Source: Goniomonas avonlea
Taxonomy: Eukaryota > Cryptophyceae > Goniomonadida > Goniomonadaceae
Assembly (NCBI GenBank): GCA_003573635.1
Contig: QUTJ01031785.1
Span: 1 to 19,231 of the forward strand
Direction: 5' to 3'
DNA: 19,231 nucleotides
A model generated the notes under the pieces. It ran no database searches. It had not been told where the DNA came from and was given only the letters and a program-made list of their open reading frames with translations. Each line of letters starts with the position of its first letter. The stretch's first letter is position 1. Below are positions 12,001 through 19,231 of this stretch, in pieces. The position numbers and the translations under genes are program-made.

Positions 12001-15000
12001 GAGGGTGATGGACGCACGAAGCTGCACACCAACTGCGGGGGCCTGCTTGCACAGCAAGCCTGAGTCAGACACCCACTCGGTGGCCTCACTGCTAGAGCCT
12101 GACACTCTTCCGGACCCGGTGTAGGCAGACTGCCCAATGTTGGAGCCAAGGACCGTAACACTGGCGGCACACGTTGCCGGCGAATTGACCAAGACCACAG
12201 AGCTGGAAATAGCTGCGTTAAATGAGAACACAAGCGAAGCTGACACGTGCTGGCGAGGACCAACTGTCACCACAACACGGTACGAATCCATGGCGCCAGT
12301 CACAGAGCGGGCCATGAGGGACGTGTCGGAAGTCCAGCGTGTTGTCTCGGAAGCTGTCGCGTGCACGCGGAAACCTGCGGAGTAGTCCCTGCGGCCCATG
12401 GACCTCCCAGTAACGGTGACAGACGCAGCCCCAGTGGTCGCCAGATTAACCACACGGACGCTGCTGGTGGTTGAGGCATCGTAAGATAATCCTGCGGTAA
12501 GAGTGCCGCTGCGCTGTTCAAAGCCTGCAGTGACAGCAATGGCGCGACTGCCGTGTATGCCAGCACCAATCTTGATTCGAAGTGCCGACTCTGAGGACCA
12601 CAGCAAGGCTTCGGGTCCAGTACCCGAGACACGAGTCGCCTCGGAGGACCTTGACCGGCCAAAACTAACGCCAACCACAGTGAGACTGGCCGCACCACTG
12701 GTAGGCTGATTGGCAACGACCACACCGCTGGGGCCGGGCGCGCCGAATGTGAAAGCTGCCTCAAGGGTGGCGAACTGCAGCGTCAGGCTTGCCACAACTT
12801 GGCGGCGTGCCCTGATACCCAAGGCGGTCTTGCACAGCACGACTGAGTCTGAGACCCAAGGAGAGACTTGGCAGGCAGTGCCGCCAATGCGAACGCCTGG
12901 AGAGGACGCCTTGATGCTCAAGCTGCTGCCGATCACAGTGAGGCTGATGGAGCCGGTCGTTGGCCCGTTGCTCCTGACGACCGTGCTGACCGCTGGGCCA
13001 GAGAAAGTGAGGGCCCTTGTGCTGGTCGAGACCGATGAGCGGCCGCTGGTGGCCGCGACTCTGAGAAGGATGCGAGAGCCTCCGGCAACGCGGCAGCGCA
13101 GCGAAGAATCAGACGTCCATTGCGTGGCGAGGGCGCCGCTTGCGCCAGTGCGCAGCTGGCTCGAAGTTCGCACGCCCGGAAAGCTAGTGCCAACCACTGT
13201 GACGCTAGCCGCGCCTGTGGATGGAACATTGGCATTGACAGCTGCGCTCACCGCAGTTCGCTGGTAGGAAAGAACGTTGCTGAGGCTGACGACCTGCACG
13301 CCGACAGTGACACCCACGCCGTTGCTGAAGAGCATTGACCCGGACAGACCTTTGCACACCATTGATGTGCCAGAGCCCCACGCCGTGGATTCGCACGCAG
13401 TTCGGATCACCCGAATTTGTGCCGAGTAGTCTGCGTCGCCCAGGTACAAGCCGTACACGGTAACAAACACGGACCCCGTGGTGGGGCTATTGTGGCGGAG
13501 GTTGGCGCTAATGGTCGAGCCTTGGTAGGAGAAGACGCGAGTGGCGGACCCAGCCTGCAGGTCGACAGTCGCCACAGCTCGCAGGTCGTACGCAATGCCA
13601 GCAACACTCTTGGACTTCATCGAGGATTCCGCAGCCCAGTCGCTGGCCTCGCACTGCGTCGCACCAACACGAATGACGCCTGTGTACTTGGCTTTACCAA
13701 ACCCGGAGCCCAACATTGTGACACTGGAGCCACCCGTGGACGCTCCGTTGGCCCGCACGAAGGTCGCGGGAGCGCTGCCATCAAAGGTCCACCCCTTGGT
13801 TGACGAGCCAGTCTGACTAACGCCGACAGTCAACACTAGCTTGCGGCCAATCGACACGCCGGCACCAAGCTTGGAGACAATGCAGGTGTCGGACAACCAA
13901 GTGCTGGCGAACTCACGCGTGACACCGAGGCGTGCCCTTCCACTCAGCTCCGAAACACCTGAGCCAAGAATGGTGACACTGACGGCGCCGGACGTCGGCA
14001 CGTTGGTCACAACGCTCGAGCTCGGCACTGGAGCGTTGAAAGACAGCGCCGAGAGCAGGGTGCGGTGCTGGAGGCCAGCAGTGAAAACAACACGGGGCAA
14101 CGGTCCCTGCGCCTGCTGGGACTTGCACATCAGCGAGGACTCGGACGTCCACAGCGTGCCCTCGGCAACAGTGCCTGCGACCCGACCGCGTCCTGACGCG
14201 GCGAACGAGCCAACGTTATTGCCGAGAATCGTCACGCTTGAGGCGCCCGTGGCTGGCTGGTTGTTTCGGTGCAAGCTCGAGCTCACAGGAGCGTCATACG
14301 AGAGAGCCCGCGTCTGTGAGAACAAGAGAAGAGCGACGGTTGCCGAAGCGGCGACACGGTTGGCAAGACCAAAGGCCGGTTTGCATGCGAGCGCAGAGTC
14401 GGACACCCACAAAGATGCCGTGCAACCAGTGCCAGACAGTCTCAAACGAGGGGAGGCACGCTCCGCGCCCAGGCTGCTCCCGACAACAGTGACACTCAAG
14501 GCGCCAGTGGAGGGGGTGTTGCTCCGAACAGCACTACTCGGCGGTGGGGAGTTGACAGTGAAGGCGCTGACGTGAGTGCCGACCTGCACGCCAACGGTGA
14601 CAGCAACACGCGCGAGCCTGACACCGGTTGGCAGCTTGCACGACACAGCTGATTCAGACACCCAAGCACGAACCTCACAGCCACTGCCGCTCACCCGGGG
14701 CGCACTGGAGTAGGACTTTTCACCAAAGCGGGAGCCGACAACTGTCACACTGACGGCGCCAGTGGCGCCACCGTTACCGAGCTGCGATCTAACGACCACA
14801 GGACCGTCAACAGTCAGCGCTCTGGACAGGGAGCCTGAGGCGAGCGCCACTGTAAGGGCGGCGCAGCGTTGCAAGGACACACTGGCAGCTGCCTTGAGGA
14901 CCATGGCGGAGGAAGACACCCAAGCTGACGCCTCGCTACCAGAGCCCGAAAGACGCGAACGCGGGGTGGCACGGTGACGACCAATGCCAGACCCAACAAT

Positions 15001-18000
15001 CGTTAGGCTCAGTGAACCCGTCGAGGCGAAGTTGGTCCTGGTAGGGCCACTTGGAGCTGGTGCGTCGACGGTGAAGAGCTGCGTAAAGGTGCCGAAGCGC
15101 ACGGCCACCGACGAGCTTATTTGGCACCGATAGCCGACCGCGATGGCGAGACGCCCGCGAATACACGAGTCAGATGTCCACACAGACGCCTCCGCACGCG
15201 ATCTGCCAAAGCGAAGGGTGGGTGTGCGGTCGCGGCGGCCGGTGCCGGCGCCCACAATCGTGATGCTCAGGGAGCCCGTCGCTGCCGAGTTGCATGGAAC
15301 AAAGCTGCTCACGGTGGGGGATGCCAACGAGAACATCAAAGTGGTCGTACCAGCGCCTCTGCGAACGGAGACGCTAAGGCTGAGGCAGGCCCTTGCGCCG
15401 CCGCTGAGCTTGACGGCAAGGGCAGAATCGGAGACCCACACCGTCTGCTCGGCCGGGCTTTGGCCGAAACGTGCAAAGGCGGAGACCGCCGAGTCACCCA
15501 AGCTGGAACCGACCACAGTGACGCTCGCCGCCCCGGTTGAGGCAGTGTTGGAAACTACAACAGAACTCGTGCTTGGCATGTTCATGGTGAGGCTGCGAGT
15601 CACTGTACCCAAGTGCGTCACTGTCAGCACCACGGACAGCACGTGGTGTGCGCCGGGGGCATACTTGGCCCTGATCGCAGAGTCGGATGTCCAAGAGGTA
15701 ACCTCGCATCCCGAGCCTGCGAAACGAGCAGCGACAGAGTAGCCCACAAGCCCGACGTTGGAGCCCATGATGGTGACGCTGGCGGAGCCCGTGACAGCGG
15801 CATTGGCGACAACTTGGCTGCTCGGTGCAGGGCGATTGAAGGAGAATATGGCAGTGGCGGTGCCTGCCTGCTGTGCGGTGGTGACAATGAACGAGAGAGG
15901 AGCCGAGACACCAGGGGGAGCCTTGAGTCGCATGCAGGACTCCGAGACCCAGCGAGAGGAGAACACAGCCGTGCCCGCTAAACGCATTTGTCCAGTGAAG
16001 CCTGTGCGCGACATGCCGGCGCCAACAACGGTGAGGCTCACAGACGCCGTGGCCACCGCGTTGGTGACCACAACACTGGACACCGACGGGCCGTCAACGG
16101 TCCAGGCGCGGGTCGCGGTGCCAACCAAGCGGACAAGGGTGGCTGCCGCAGCACGCGCAGCCCTTGCGGAACCACTCACTTTGCACCGCACGCTCGAGTC
16201 AGACACCCAACCAGTGCCGCTGCACACTGTCCCTGCCAACCGCAGCATTGGTGTGCTGCCCAGAGCTCCCATGCTCGCGCCAACGACAGTGACGCTCGAG
16301 GTACCGGTGCTGGGCGAATTGGTGCGGACTAGCGACGAAGCTGGCAGTGGCGAGTCAGCGGTGAACATGGTTGTCAGTGTGAGGCGCATAGACTGCACAG
16401 TGACGGCCAAGCTGCACGAAGAACGGGCAAGGGGCGGCAGCTTGCACAGGATAGCAGACTCGGAGAACCATGAAGTGACAGGCGAGCCGGTTGTCCGCAC
16501 AAGAGCCCGAGGAGAGTAGCCGGAAATACCAAAGTTGGAACCGAGAACTGTGACGCTGGAGGCACCAGTGCCTGCCCCGTTCGAACGAACAATGGACGAT
16601 GTGGCCAAATCGAAAGTGAAAACACGAGACACAGAACCCCCGACGAGGACACCCACCGAGGCCGACACGCCAACATAGCGAGCAAGTCCAGTCGACGTCT
16701 TACCGCGGATGCTGGAATCTGTGGTCCACTGAGTCCCTGTACAAGTGGAACCTGGGACCAGCCTGCTGGAGCTGTCGAAATGACCAAAGTTGCGCCCAGT
16801 GACCGTAACACTCACAGCGCCCGTGGTTGGGATGTTGCTGAGCTTACCAGACGAGATCAATGGCTGGTGATACGACACTGTCCGGGTGGCAGATCCAAGC
16901 TGCTGCCCATTGGTCGCTGCCACAACGCGGAGACCCGAGACGCCAGTCGGCAACTTGAGTCTGACAGACGACGAAGACGCCCAGTTGCTCGCGTCGGCTG
17001 CGGTGCCTCCCAAGCGCGCTGCGCCACTGAAATAAGGATCACCAAAGGCTTGGCCGACCACTGTGAGACTGAGACCACCGGTGTTTGGTCCATTAGTTCG
17101 CACAGTGGAGCTCGGTCCCGGATGGTCGACGGTCCAGAAGAGGGTGTTGGTCACTTGGATGCGATCCACAGTGACTGAGCACAGTCTTGACCCACGTACG
17201 GAACTTGCAGGCTTGACCCAGATAGCAGAATCTGAGGACCAGGTGGACACGGCGGCTGAGGTTGCGCCAATGCGCACACGTGCCGACACCCGCGCCTGCA
17301 TGAAACTGGAGCCCAACACCGTGAGGCTCAAGGAACCAGTCGTGGGCCCGTTGGTGCCGGTCAAAGAGCTCACGGCAACGACGTCGAAGGACAAGCCATT
17401 GGTGAGAGTTGTGGACAGGGCGCTCAAGCCAACCGTGGCAGCCAAGAGACTGCGAACCAGCAGGGAGGAAGCCGACCTCTTGAGCCGCATACAGCTGTCT
17501 GACACCCAAGAGGACACTTCAGTGGTACTGCCAGATACTCGCACACGACCCGAATAGGCTGCAACAGCCATGCTTGACCCGACGAGAGTCACACTGACGG
17601 AGCCTGTCGACGGCGAGTTCACGACGACGACCGCCGACTGCACCGAAAGATCGTGCGAAAAAATGGCCGTTGTTGACCCGAGCTGAAGTCCAACGGTGGA
17701 AGCCACAGAAGAGATCACACCCGAACCGCTCGAAGATCTGAGAGCGAGAGCGGAATCGGACGTCCAAAGGGTGGAGGCAAAGGCAGTACCGGACAGAGAA
17801 ACAGCAACAGAGCGACTGCGGACTCCGAGGTTGGAGCCCAGGACAGTGACACTCGTCGCTCCAGTGCGCGGATGGTTGGCAGCCGTGTGGCTAGAGATGA
17901 CAGGTACGGCAATACTGAAGGCCCGCGTTTGGGTTTGGGAGCGAGCAGCCACGGTGAGCCCGATGGACAACTGAGCACCAATAAGATCAACAGGTCGGGA

Positions 18001-19231
18001 AATCAGAGCAGAATCGGAAATCCAGCGAGTAGACTCGGTGCCCGTCCCACCAAGGCGGGACGCAACGGACAGTTCAAGACCAGCGAAGCGAGAACCGAAC
18101 ACTGTAACGCTGGAGGCGCCAGTCGCTGGACCGTTGTCGCGCTTTGACGACAAAGGCTGCACGACGTCGAATGTCATAGCTGCTGTCAGCGAGCCAGGCT
18201 GCCCCAGCGCCGTGAGCACAAGCCGGCGTTGCACATCAACACCCGACGCGACCTTGCAGAGGACAGACGAGTCCGAAACCCATCTTGTGCCTACAGCTGA
18301 GCTTCCACCAAGCCGCGTCCCGACAGACGAGCGCTGCTGCACGGCGTTGGAACTGACGAGGGTGAGGCTGATAGAACCGGTGGTGGGACCGTTGGTACGA
18401 ATCGTCAGCAATCGGAGCGCTGCCGCGTCGTACGAGAGTGACAGAGTCAGGGTCGTCAGCCTCGTGGCTGCAGTCATCGACACCCGCCTGGAATGTTGCC
18501 CACCTCCGGGAGTCTTGCACAGAACACTAGAGTCCGATGCCCACACAGTACCAAAGCTGGCTGACCCCGCAACGCGAGCGCGAGTGGAATGCACCGAGTA
18601 ACCAAGGTTGCTTCCGACCACAGTCACGCTCGCCGTGCCAGTCGCTCCCACGTTGCTGGGCATCAAACTGCTCGCTGCAGGGATGCCAATGGAGAAGCCC
18701 GACGCGACGCTAGCCACCTGTGCAACAGCGGTCGCCACAACCGACACGCCCATCGAGAGACCCATTGCGGACTTGCCGCGCACGGACGACTCGGACACCC
18801 ACACCGTTACCTCGCAACCAGAGCCACCCACACGCCCCCGTGTCGAGTACGCAGATTCGCCCACGTTGGAACCCAAAATTGTCACACTTGTTGAGCCCGT
18901 CGCAGGAACATTCACACGAACCGTGCTGCTCAACCCCACTTCGATGTGGGTAAACGCCTGCGTGGCGCTGCCCACTTGGGCGCCAACAGACGCGACCACG
19001 CTGCACTTGACGCTCGCTTTACCGGACATAGACTTGCAGGCAAGGCTCGAGTCCGACGTCCAAGAGGACGCCTCACACCCACTGCCAGCCATTCGCAACC
19101 TCGCACTGGCGCGTCTTGTTGCGAAGCTGCGCCCCAAAACTGTCACGCTCACAGTGCCAGTGGCAGGGACGTTGGTCACAACAAAGGTACCAGGCACCGG
19201 CCCATCGAGAGTGAACGGTGCCAACACCGAG
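1..19231 (-). CDS. Giant polycystin-1-like receptor with TIG-like repeats, REJ and GPS (partial at both ends)
   Basis: A single frame is open across the whole window: 6,410 complete codons from 19230 to 1, with base 19231 belonging to the preceding codon. I found no stop, and domain signatures stay in frame throughout, so no intron or frameshift is needed. Domain order is TIG-like array, canonical TIG, filamin-like domain, bridge, REJ, GAIN-like region, GPS and at least three membrane helices. In known families, REJ plus GPS plus a multipass C-terminus marks polycystin-1/PKDREJ-like receptors, which are self-cleaved surface proteins. The long TIG-like array is not part of vertebrate PKD1, which carries PKD/Ig-like repeats instead. 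The start codon and signal peptide lie beyond 19231, and the remaining helices and stop lie before 1. Codons mostly end in G or C, more strongly toward the C-terminus. The cell-surface adhesion or sensing role is inferred from architecture. Confidence 0.95.
88..147 (-). other. Transmembrane helix 3
   Basis: About 20 hydrophobic residues (ALIVLVGIISSIICFPSTYV), followed by FTSLFARSASR and a basic, Lys/Gly-rich segment that runs off the window. The V-G-I-x-S-S-x-x-x-F-P string followed by an LF-R end is a hallmark of polycystin-1-like membrane regions. The following basic segment fits a second cytoplasmic loop. Further helices, and any polycystin cation-channel domain, would lie before position 1. 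Confidence 0.9.
166..225 (-). other. Transmembrane helix 2
   Basis: About 20 hydrophobic residues (LVTCMFVYLASVMAVNAILY). The M-A-V-N-A-I-L-Y-G end is characteristic of the second helix in polycystin-1/PKDREJ-like proteins, where an S-x-x-x-N-A-x-F/L-Y-G string is common. Confidence 0.9.
226..399 (-). other. First cytoplasmic loop, too short for PLAT
   Basis: This loop of 58 residues lies between helices 1 and 2. In polycystin-1 it holds a PLAT/LH2 domain of about 110-120 residues, so a PLAT domain cannot fit here. The loop contains LTDHHLLMRIFENKP, then a short basic RPQ stretch leading into helix 2. This resembles the 'HP.L..IF ... RPQR' segment before the second helix in polycystin-1-like proteins. 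Confidence 0.8.
400..468 (-). other. Transmembrane helix 1
   Basis: A stretch of 23 hydrophobic residues (VLGFYVLGGAVFLYFMCVLL and three more, AYL then I), about 28 residues after the GPS. It is followed by charged residues (DLRDLKTFRKD), as expected for a cytoplasmic flank under the positive-inside rule. GPS followed closely by a first membrane helix is the polycystin-1 arrangement. Confidence 0.93.
553..669 (-). other. GPS motif (G-protein-coupled receptor proteolysis site)
   Basis: Local residues about 6188-6226. It has the four diagnostic cysteines (codons at 667, 622, 586 and 580) and the Trp in NRWSQLGC, followed by CICLHLTEFAAL. This is a complete match to the family pattern C-x-W/F...W...GC...C-x-C-x-HLT-x-F. 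The catalytic H-L-T triad is intact, so self-cleavage is predicted between Leu (571-573) and Thr (568-570). Cleavage would leave the whole 6,000-residue ectodomain held non-covalently on a short membrane-side stub. Confidence 0.95.
670..1791 (-). other. GAIN-like region preceding the GPS
   Basis: Local residues about 5814-6187. The first half is predicted by eye to be helical and rich in Ala, Leu, Lys and Ser (for example VQLVYSISESLVKD and ESLKSLASGLAAVAKV), as in the helical GAIN subdomain A. The second half is strand-rich and ends in FDTPGVALSLSV and FNISMPI just before the GPS, as in subdomain B. A Gly-rich linker (SGGGGDG) sits near 1372-1352 and is encoded by a short GCC run on the + strand. 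Two similar basic strings, GQRRRLLAE (near 1743-1715) and GNRRLLQT (near 1156-1133), flank the helical part. Sequons at NSS and NTS are present. GAIN domains catalyse the autoproteolysis at the GPS in adhesion GPCRs and polycystin-1. Confidence 0.75.
1792..3220 (-). other. REJ (receptor for egg jelly) module
   Basis: Local residues about 5337-5813, about 477 residues, close to the usual REJ length of 450-600. It opens with IDIRAPDTIGHCEGVTLDAS and SSGDGGRPMTFTW, the typical REJ start (C..L.LD.S.S.G..GRPL.Y.W). A second Ig/FN3-like segment has TSIVLDASYSID followed by LSYVWGC. The module closes with NRPPVMGTCAVNPTVG, then a FQLSCASWIDDADDLPLRY stretch, the characteristic REJ C-terminal segment. 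In polycystin-1, PKDREJ and sea-urchin REJ proteins this module sits just before the GAIN/GPS region, as here. Unusual detail: a WWWSW cluster at 2820-2806. Several N-x-S/T sequons (NIS, NSS, NIT, NYS) fit an extracellular, glycosylated domain. Confidence 0.86.
3221..3566 (-). other. Bridge module with a Cys pair between filamin-like domain and REJ
   Basis: Local residues about 5222-5336. It begins with a strand-rich stretch (VQFSPSGAVIVVTYDRDTD), has one Cys in an FSCRKL context and a second in KCVWIT, then an EISLGPNPTVVPGTKF stretch, and ends in a Pro-rich linker (LPPQVVPTP) that runs into the REJ start. The spacing suggests one small disulfide-closed beta domain. I have the impression of similar segments before REJ in other protist proteins but cannot name a Pfam family. 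One NTT sequon is present. Confidence 0.55.
3567..3893 (-). other. Filamin/ABP280-type Ig-like domain
   Basis: Local residues about 5113-5221. The order of signatures fits a filamin repeat: an AGTRQRVVVQARN strand, where filamins usually have V.V..RD..GN, then a GG turn, then VGDGTYHIDM, matching the family's D.GDGTY motif, and a closing INIKFENIDIMNSPFRAEL, matching I..SPF.A.V. The length of about 109 residues is a little above the usual 95-100. In filamins these domains bind actin-linked partners inside the cell. Here the domain lies on the extracellular side of the GPS, so a structural spacer or adhesion role is more likely. The assignment is from motif memory; a profile search is needed to rank it against other Ig-like folds. 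Confidence 0.72.
3907..4182 (-). other. IPT/TIG domain, near-canonical
   Basis: Local residues 5017-5108. It opens with IPVISSISPLTGPSSGG, then ITITLWGSNFG, the typical start of an IPT/TIG Ig-like fold, and ends with VDTFEYDG. It also has the W-T-S-D-S core shared with the upstream array, but only one core Cys (after the SDSA stretch). It is the only unit in the window with the full P.I.SISP..G...GG signature. It identifies the family of the 58 divergent repeats and caps the array before the filamin-like domain. Known TIG domains occur in plexins, Met-type receptors, fibrocystin and many protist surface proteins. Confidence 0.88.
4183..7300 (-). repeat. TIG-like repeats R1-R12: membrane-proximal, Cys-paired block
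   Basis: Trp codons (lowest + coordinate) lie at 4297, 4561, 4825, 5083, 5338, 5602, 5860, 6124, 6382, 6646, 6904 and 7162. Ten of the twelve units keep both core cysteines (Cys at -5 and +8 relative to Trp). R4 has Ala and R9 has Ala at -5. R9 has a Cys about nine residues further upstream, in an LTACMR stretch. R1 ends in a CPGC motif (4206-4195) directly before the canonical TIG domain. R3 carries an extra Cys at +18. Codons here end in G or C in roughly 17-18 of 20 cases per sampled line. The cysteine pair is positioned to bridge adjacent strands, so a disulfide is likely in an extracellular domain, but this is inferred. Confidence 0.82.
7301..11703 (-). repeat. TIG-like repeats R13-R29: mixed Cys block
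   Basis: Trp codons lie at 7420, 7678, 7939, 8197, 8458, 8719, 8977, 9235, 9496, 9754, 10012, 10273, 10531, 10786, 11044, 11299 and 11557. Nine units keep both core cysteines (R15, R16, R17, R19, R21, R23, R24, R27, R29). R28 keeps only the second. R14 has a Cys shifted to -6 and lacks the second. Six units lack both canonical cysteines (R13, R18, R20, R22, R25, R26), so loss is often of the whole pair. R25 has a Cys at +5 and another at +18 in place of the usual pair. The Trp and the S-[DE] after it are kept in nearly all units, so the fold is probably retained. Confidence 0.8.
11704..19231 (-). repeat. TIG-like repeats R30-R58: membrane-distal, Cys-poor block (runs off the right edge)
   Basis: Trp codons lie at 11815, 12073, 12334, 12598, 12856, 13117, 13378, 13636, 13897, 14149, 14407, 14662, 14920, 15178, 15436, 15691, 15949, 16207, 16468, 16726, 16981, 17239, 17506, 17764, 18022, 18280, 18541, 18799 and 19060. 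Only R34, R36, R40, R41, R47 and R58 keep both core cysteines. Seven keep only the second (R30, R31, R35, R39, R48, R55, R56), four only the first (R37, R45, R49, R57), and twelve neither. R38, R43, R46 and R52 have a Cys at +5. Codons ending in T or A are much commoner here, close to half in some sampled lines. At the right edge, R58 is preceded by the last strand of another unit (an FTLDGP end), so at least one more repeat lies outside. Confidence 0.8.

Larger units (their letters stand above)
4183..19231 (-). repeat. Array of 58 tandem IPT/TIG-like protein repeats (R58 to R1)
   Basis: The stretch encodes about 5,016 residues of back-to-back units, each about 86 residues. I number R1 (membrane-proximal, Trp codon at 4297) to R58 (Trp at 19060). 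Each unit starts with an N-x-P-x-TG turn, then a SVT[VIL]-x-G strand-turn, an R-x-G strand, a core C-x4-W-x-S-[DE]-[ST]-x3-C-K, an alternating V-x-V strand pair and an F-x-Y-D end. This matches the beta-strand pattern of IPT/TIG domains (SP..G, G..FG, C..P, V.V, F.Y). The next domain downstream is a clearer TIG member, which supports the assignment. Of 57 Trp-to-Trp intervals, 31 are 258 nt, 12 are 261, 6 are 264, 6 are 255, one is 252 and one 267. All 58 units keep the Trp. DNA identity between units looks low, so this is an old protein repeat and not a minisatellite. It continues past the right edge. Confidence 0.85.

Noticed and set aside
4183-19231. Minisatellite or CRISPR-like DNA repeat
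   Set aside because: The period is about 258 nt, but units share only short protein-driven strings and vary widely at the DNA level. There is no short constant repeat with unique spacers.
4183-19231. Array as PKD/Ig-like repeats of polycystin-1
   Set aside because: PKD repeats carry a WDFGDG-type motif that is absent. The N-x-P-x-TG, G..FG, V.V and F.Y pattern and the adjacent canonical unit favour IPT/TIG.
1-19231. Bacterial origin of a giant repeat adhesin
   Set aside because: REJ, GPS and polycystin-type helices are eukaryotic, and no ribosome binding sites or neighbouring short genes are visible.
1-19231. Introns, promoter, polyadenylation signal, tRNA or rRNA genes
   Set aside because: The whole window is coding in one frame with domains in register, leaving no non-coding stretch. 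Splice-like GT/AG strings occur by chance but are not needed.

Overview
The window is one coding sequence. On the minus strand, the frame whose codons start on the + strand at positions 1, 4, 7 and so on is open from 19230 down to 1. I split every line into triplets and found no in-frame tta, cta or tca, which would be minus-strand stops. That gives 6,410 codons with no start, no stop and no need for an intron. Both ends of the gene lie outside the window. No other gene, RNA gene, mobile element or intergenic stretch is supported, and the other open frames are shadows of this one. Residue numbers below are local: codon n has its lowest + coordinate at 19231-3n.

The predicted protein is a giant polycystin-1-like / REJ-GPS membrane receptor. 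From N- to C-terminus (high to low coordinates) it has: (1) 58 tandem, divergent IPT/TIG-like repeats of about 86 residues (19231-4183), continuing past the right edge; (2) one near-canonical IPT/TIG domain (4182-3907); (3) a filamin-type Ig-like domain (3893-3567); (4) a bridge with a Cys pair (3566-3221); (5) a REJ module (3220-1792); (6) a GAIN-like region (about 1791-670) with a textbook GPS motif (669-553); (7) a first transmembrane helix, a short loop without room for a PLAT domain, and two more transmembrane helices (468-88). The rest of the membrane region would lie beyond position 1.

REJ, GPS and polycystin-type helices point to a eukaryote. A 19 kb intron-free frame, strong G/C-ending codon bias and RRLL strings suggest a gene-dense, GC-rich unicellular eukaryote such as an alga, stramenopile or apusozoan-like protist. 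The lineage cannot be fixed from sequence alone. My working model is inference: a very long extracellular stalk (58 or more beta-sandwich units, probably of the order of 200 nm if extended) on a self-cleaving GAIN/GPS stump and a polycystin-like membrane domain, as in a giant adhesion or mechanosensory receptor.

The most interesting signals are inside the array. The spacing is very regular (31 of 57 Trp-to-Trp intervals are exactly 258 nt) and the core Trp is present in every unit. The flanking Cys pair is lost progressively away from the membrane, and several units place a Cys at a new position. G/C-ending codon use falls from about 88% to about 56% along the same frame.
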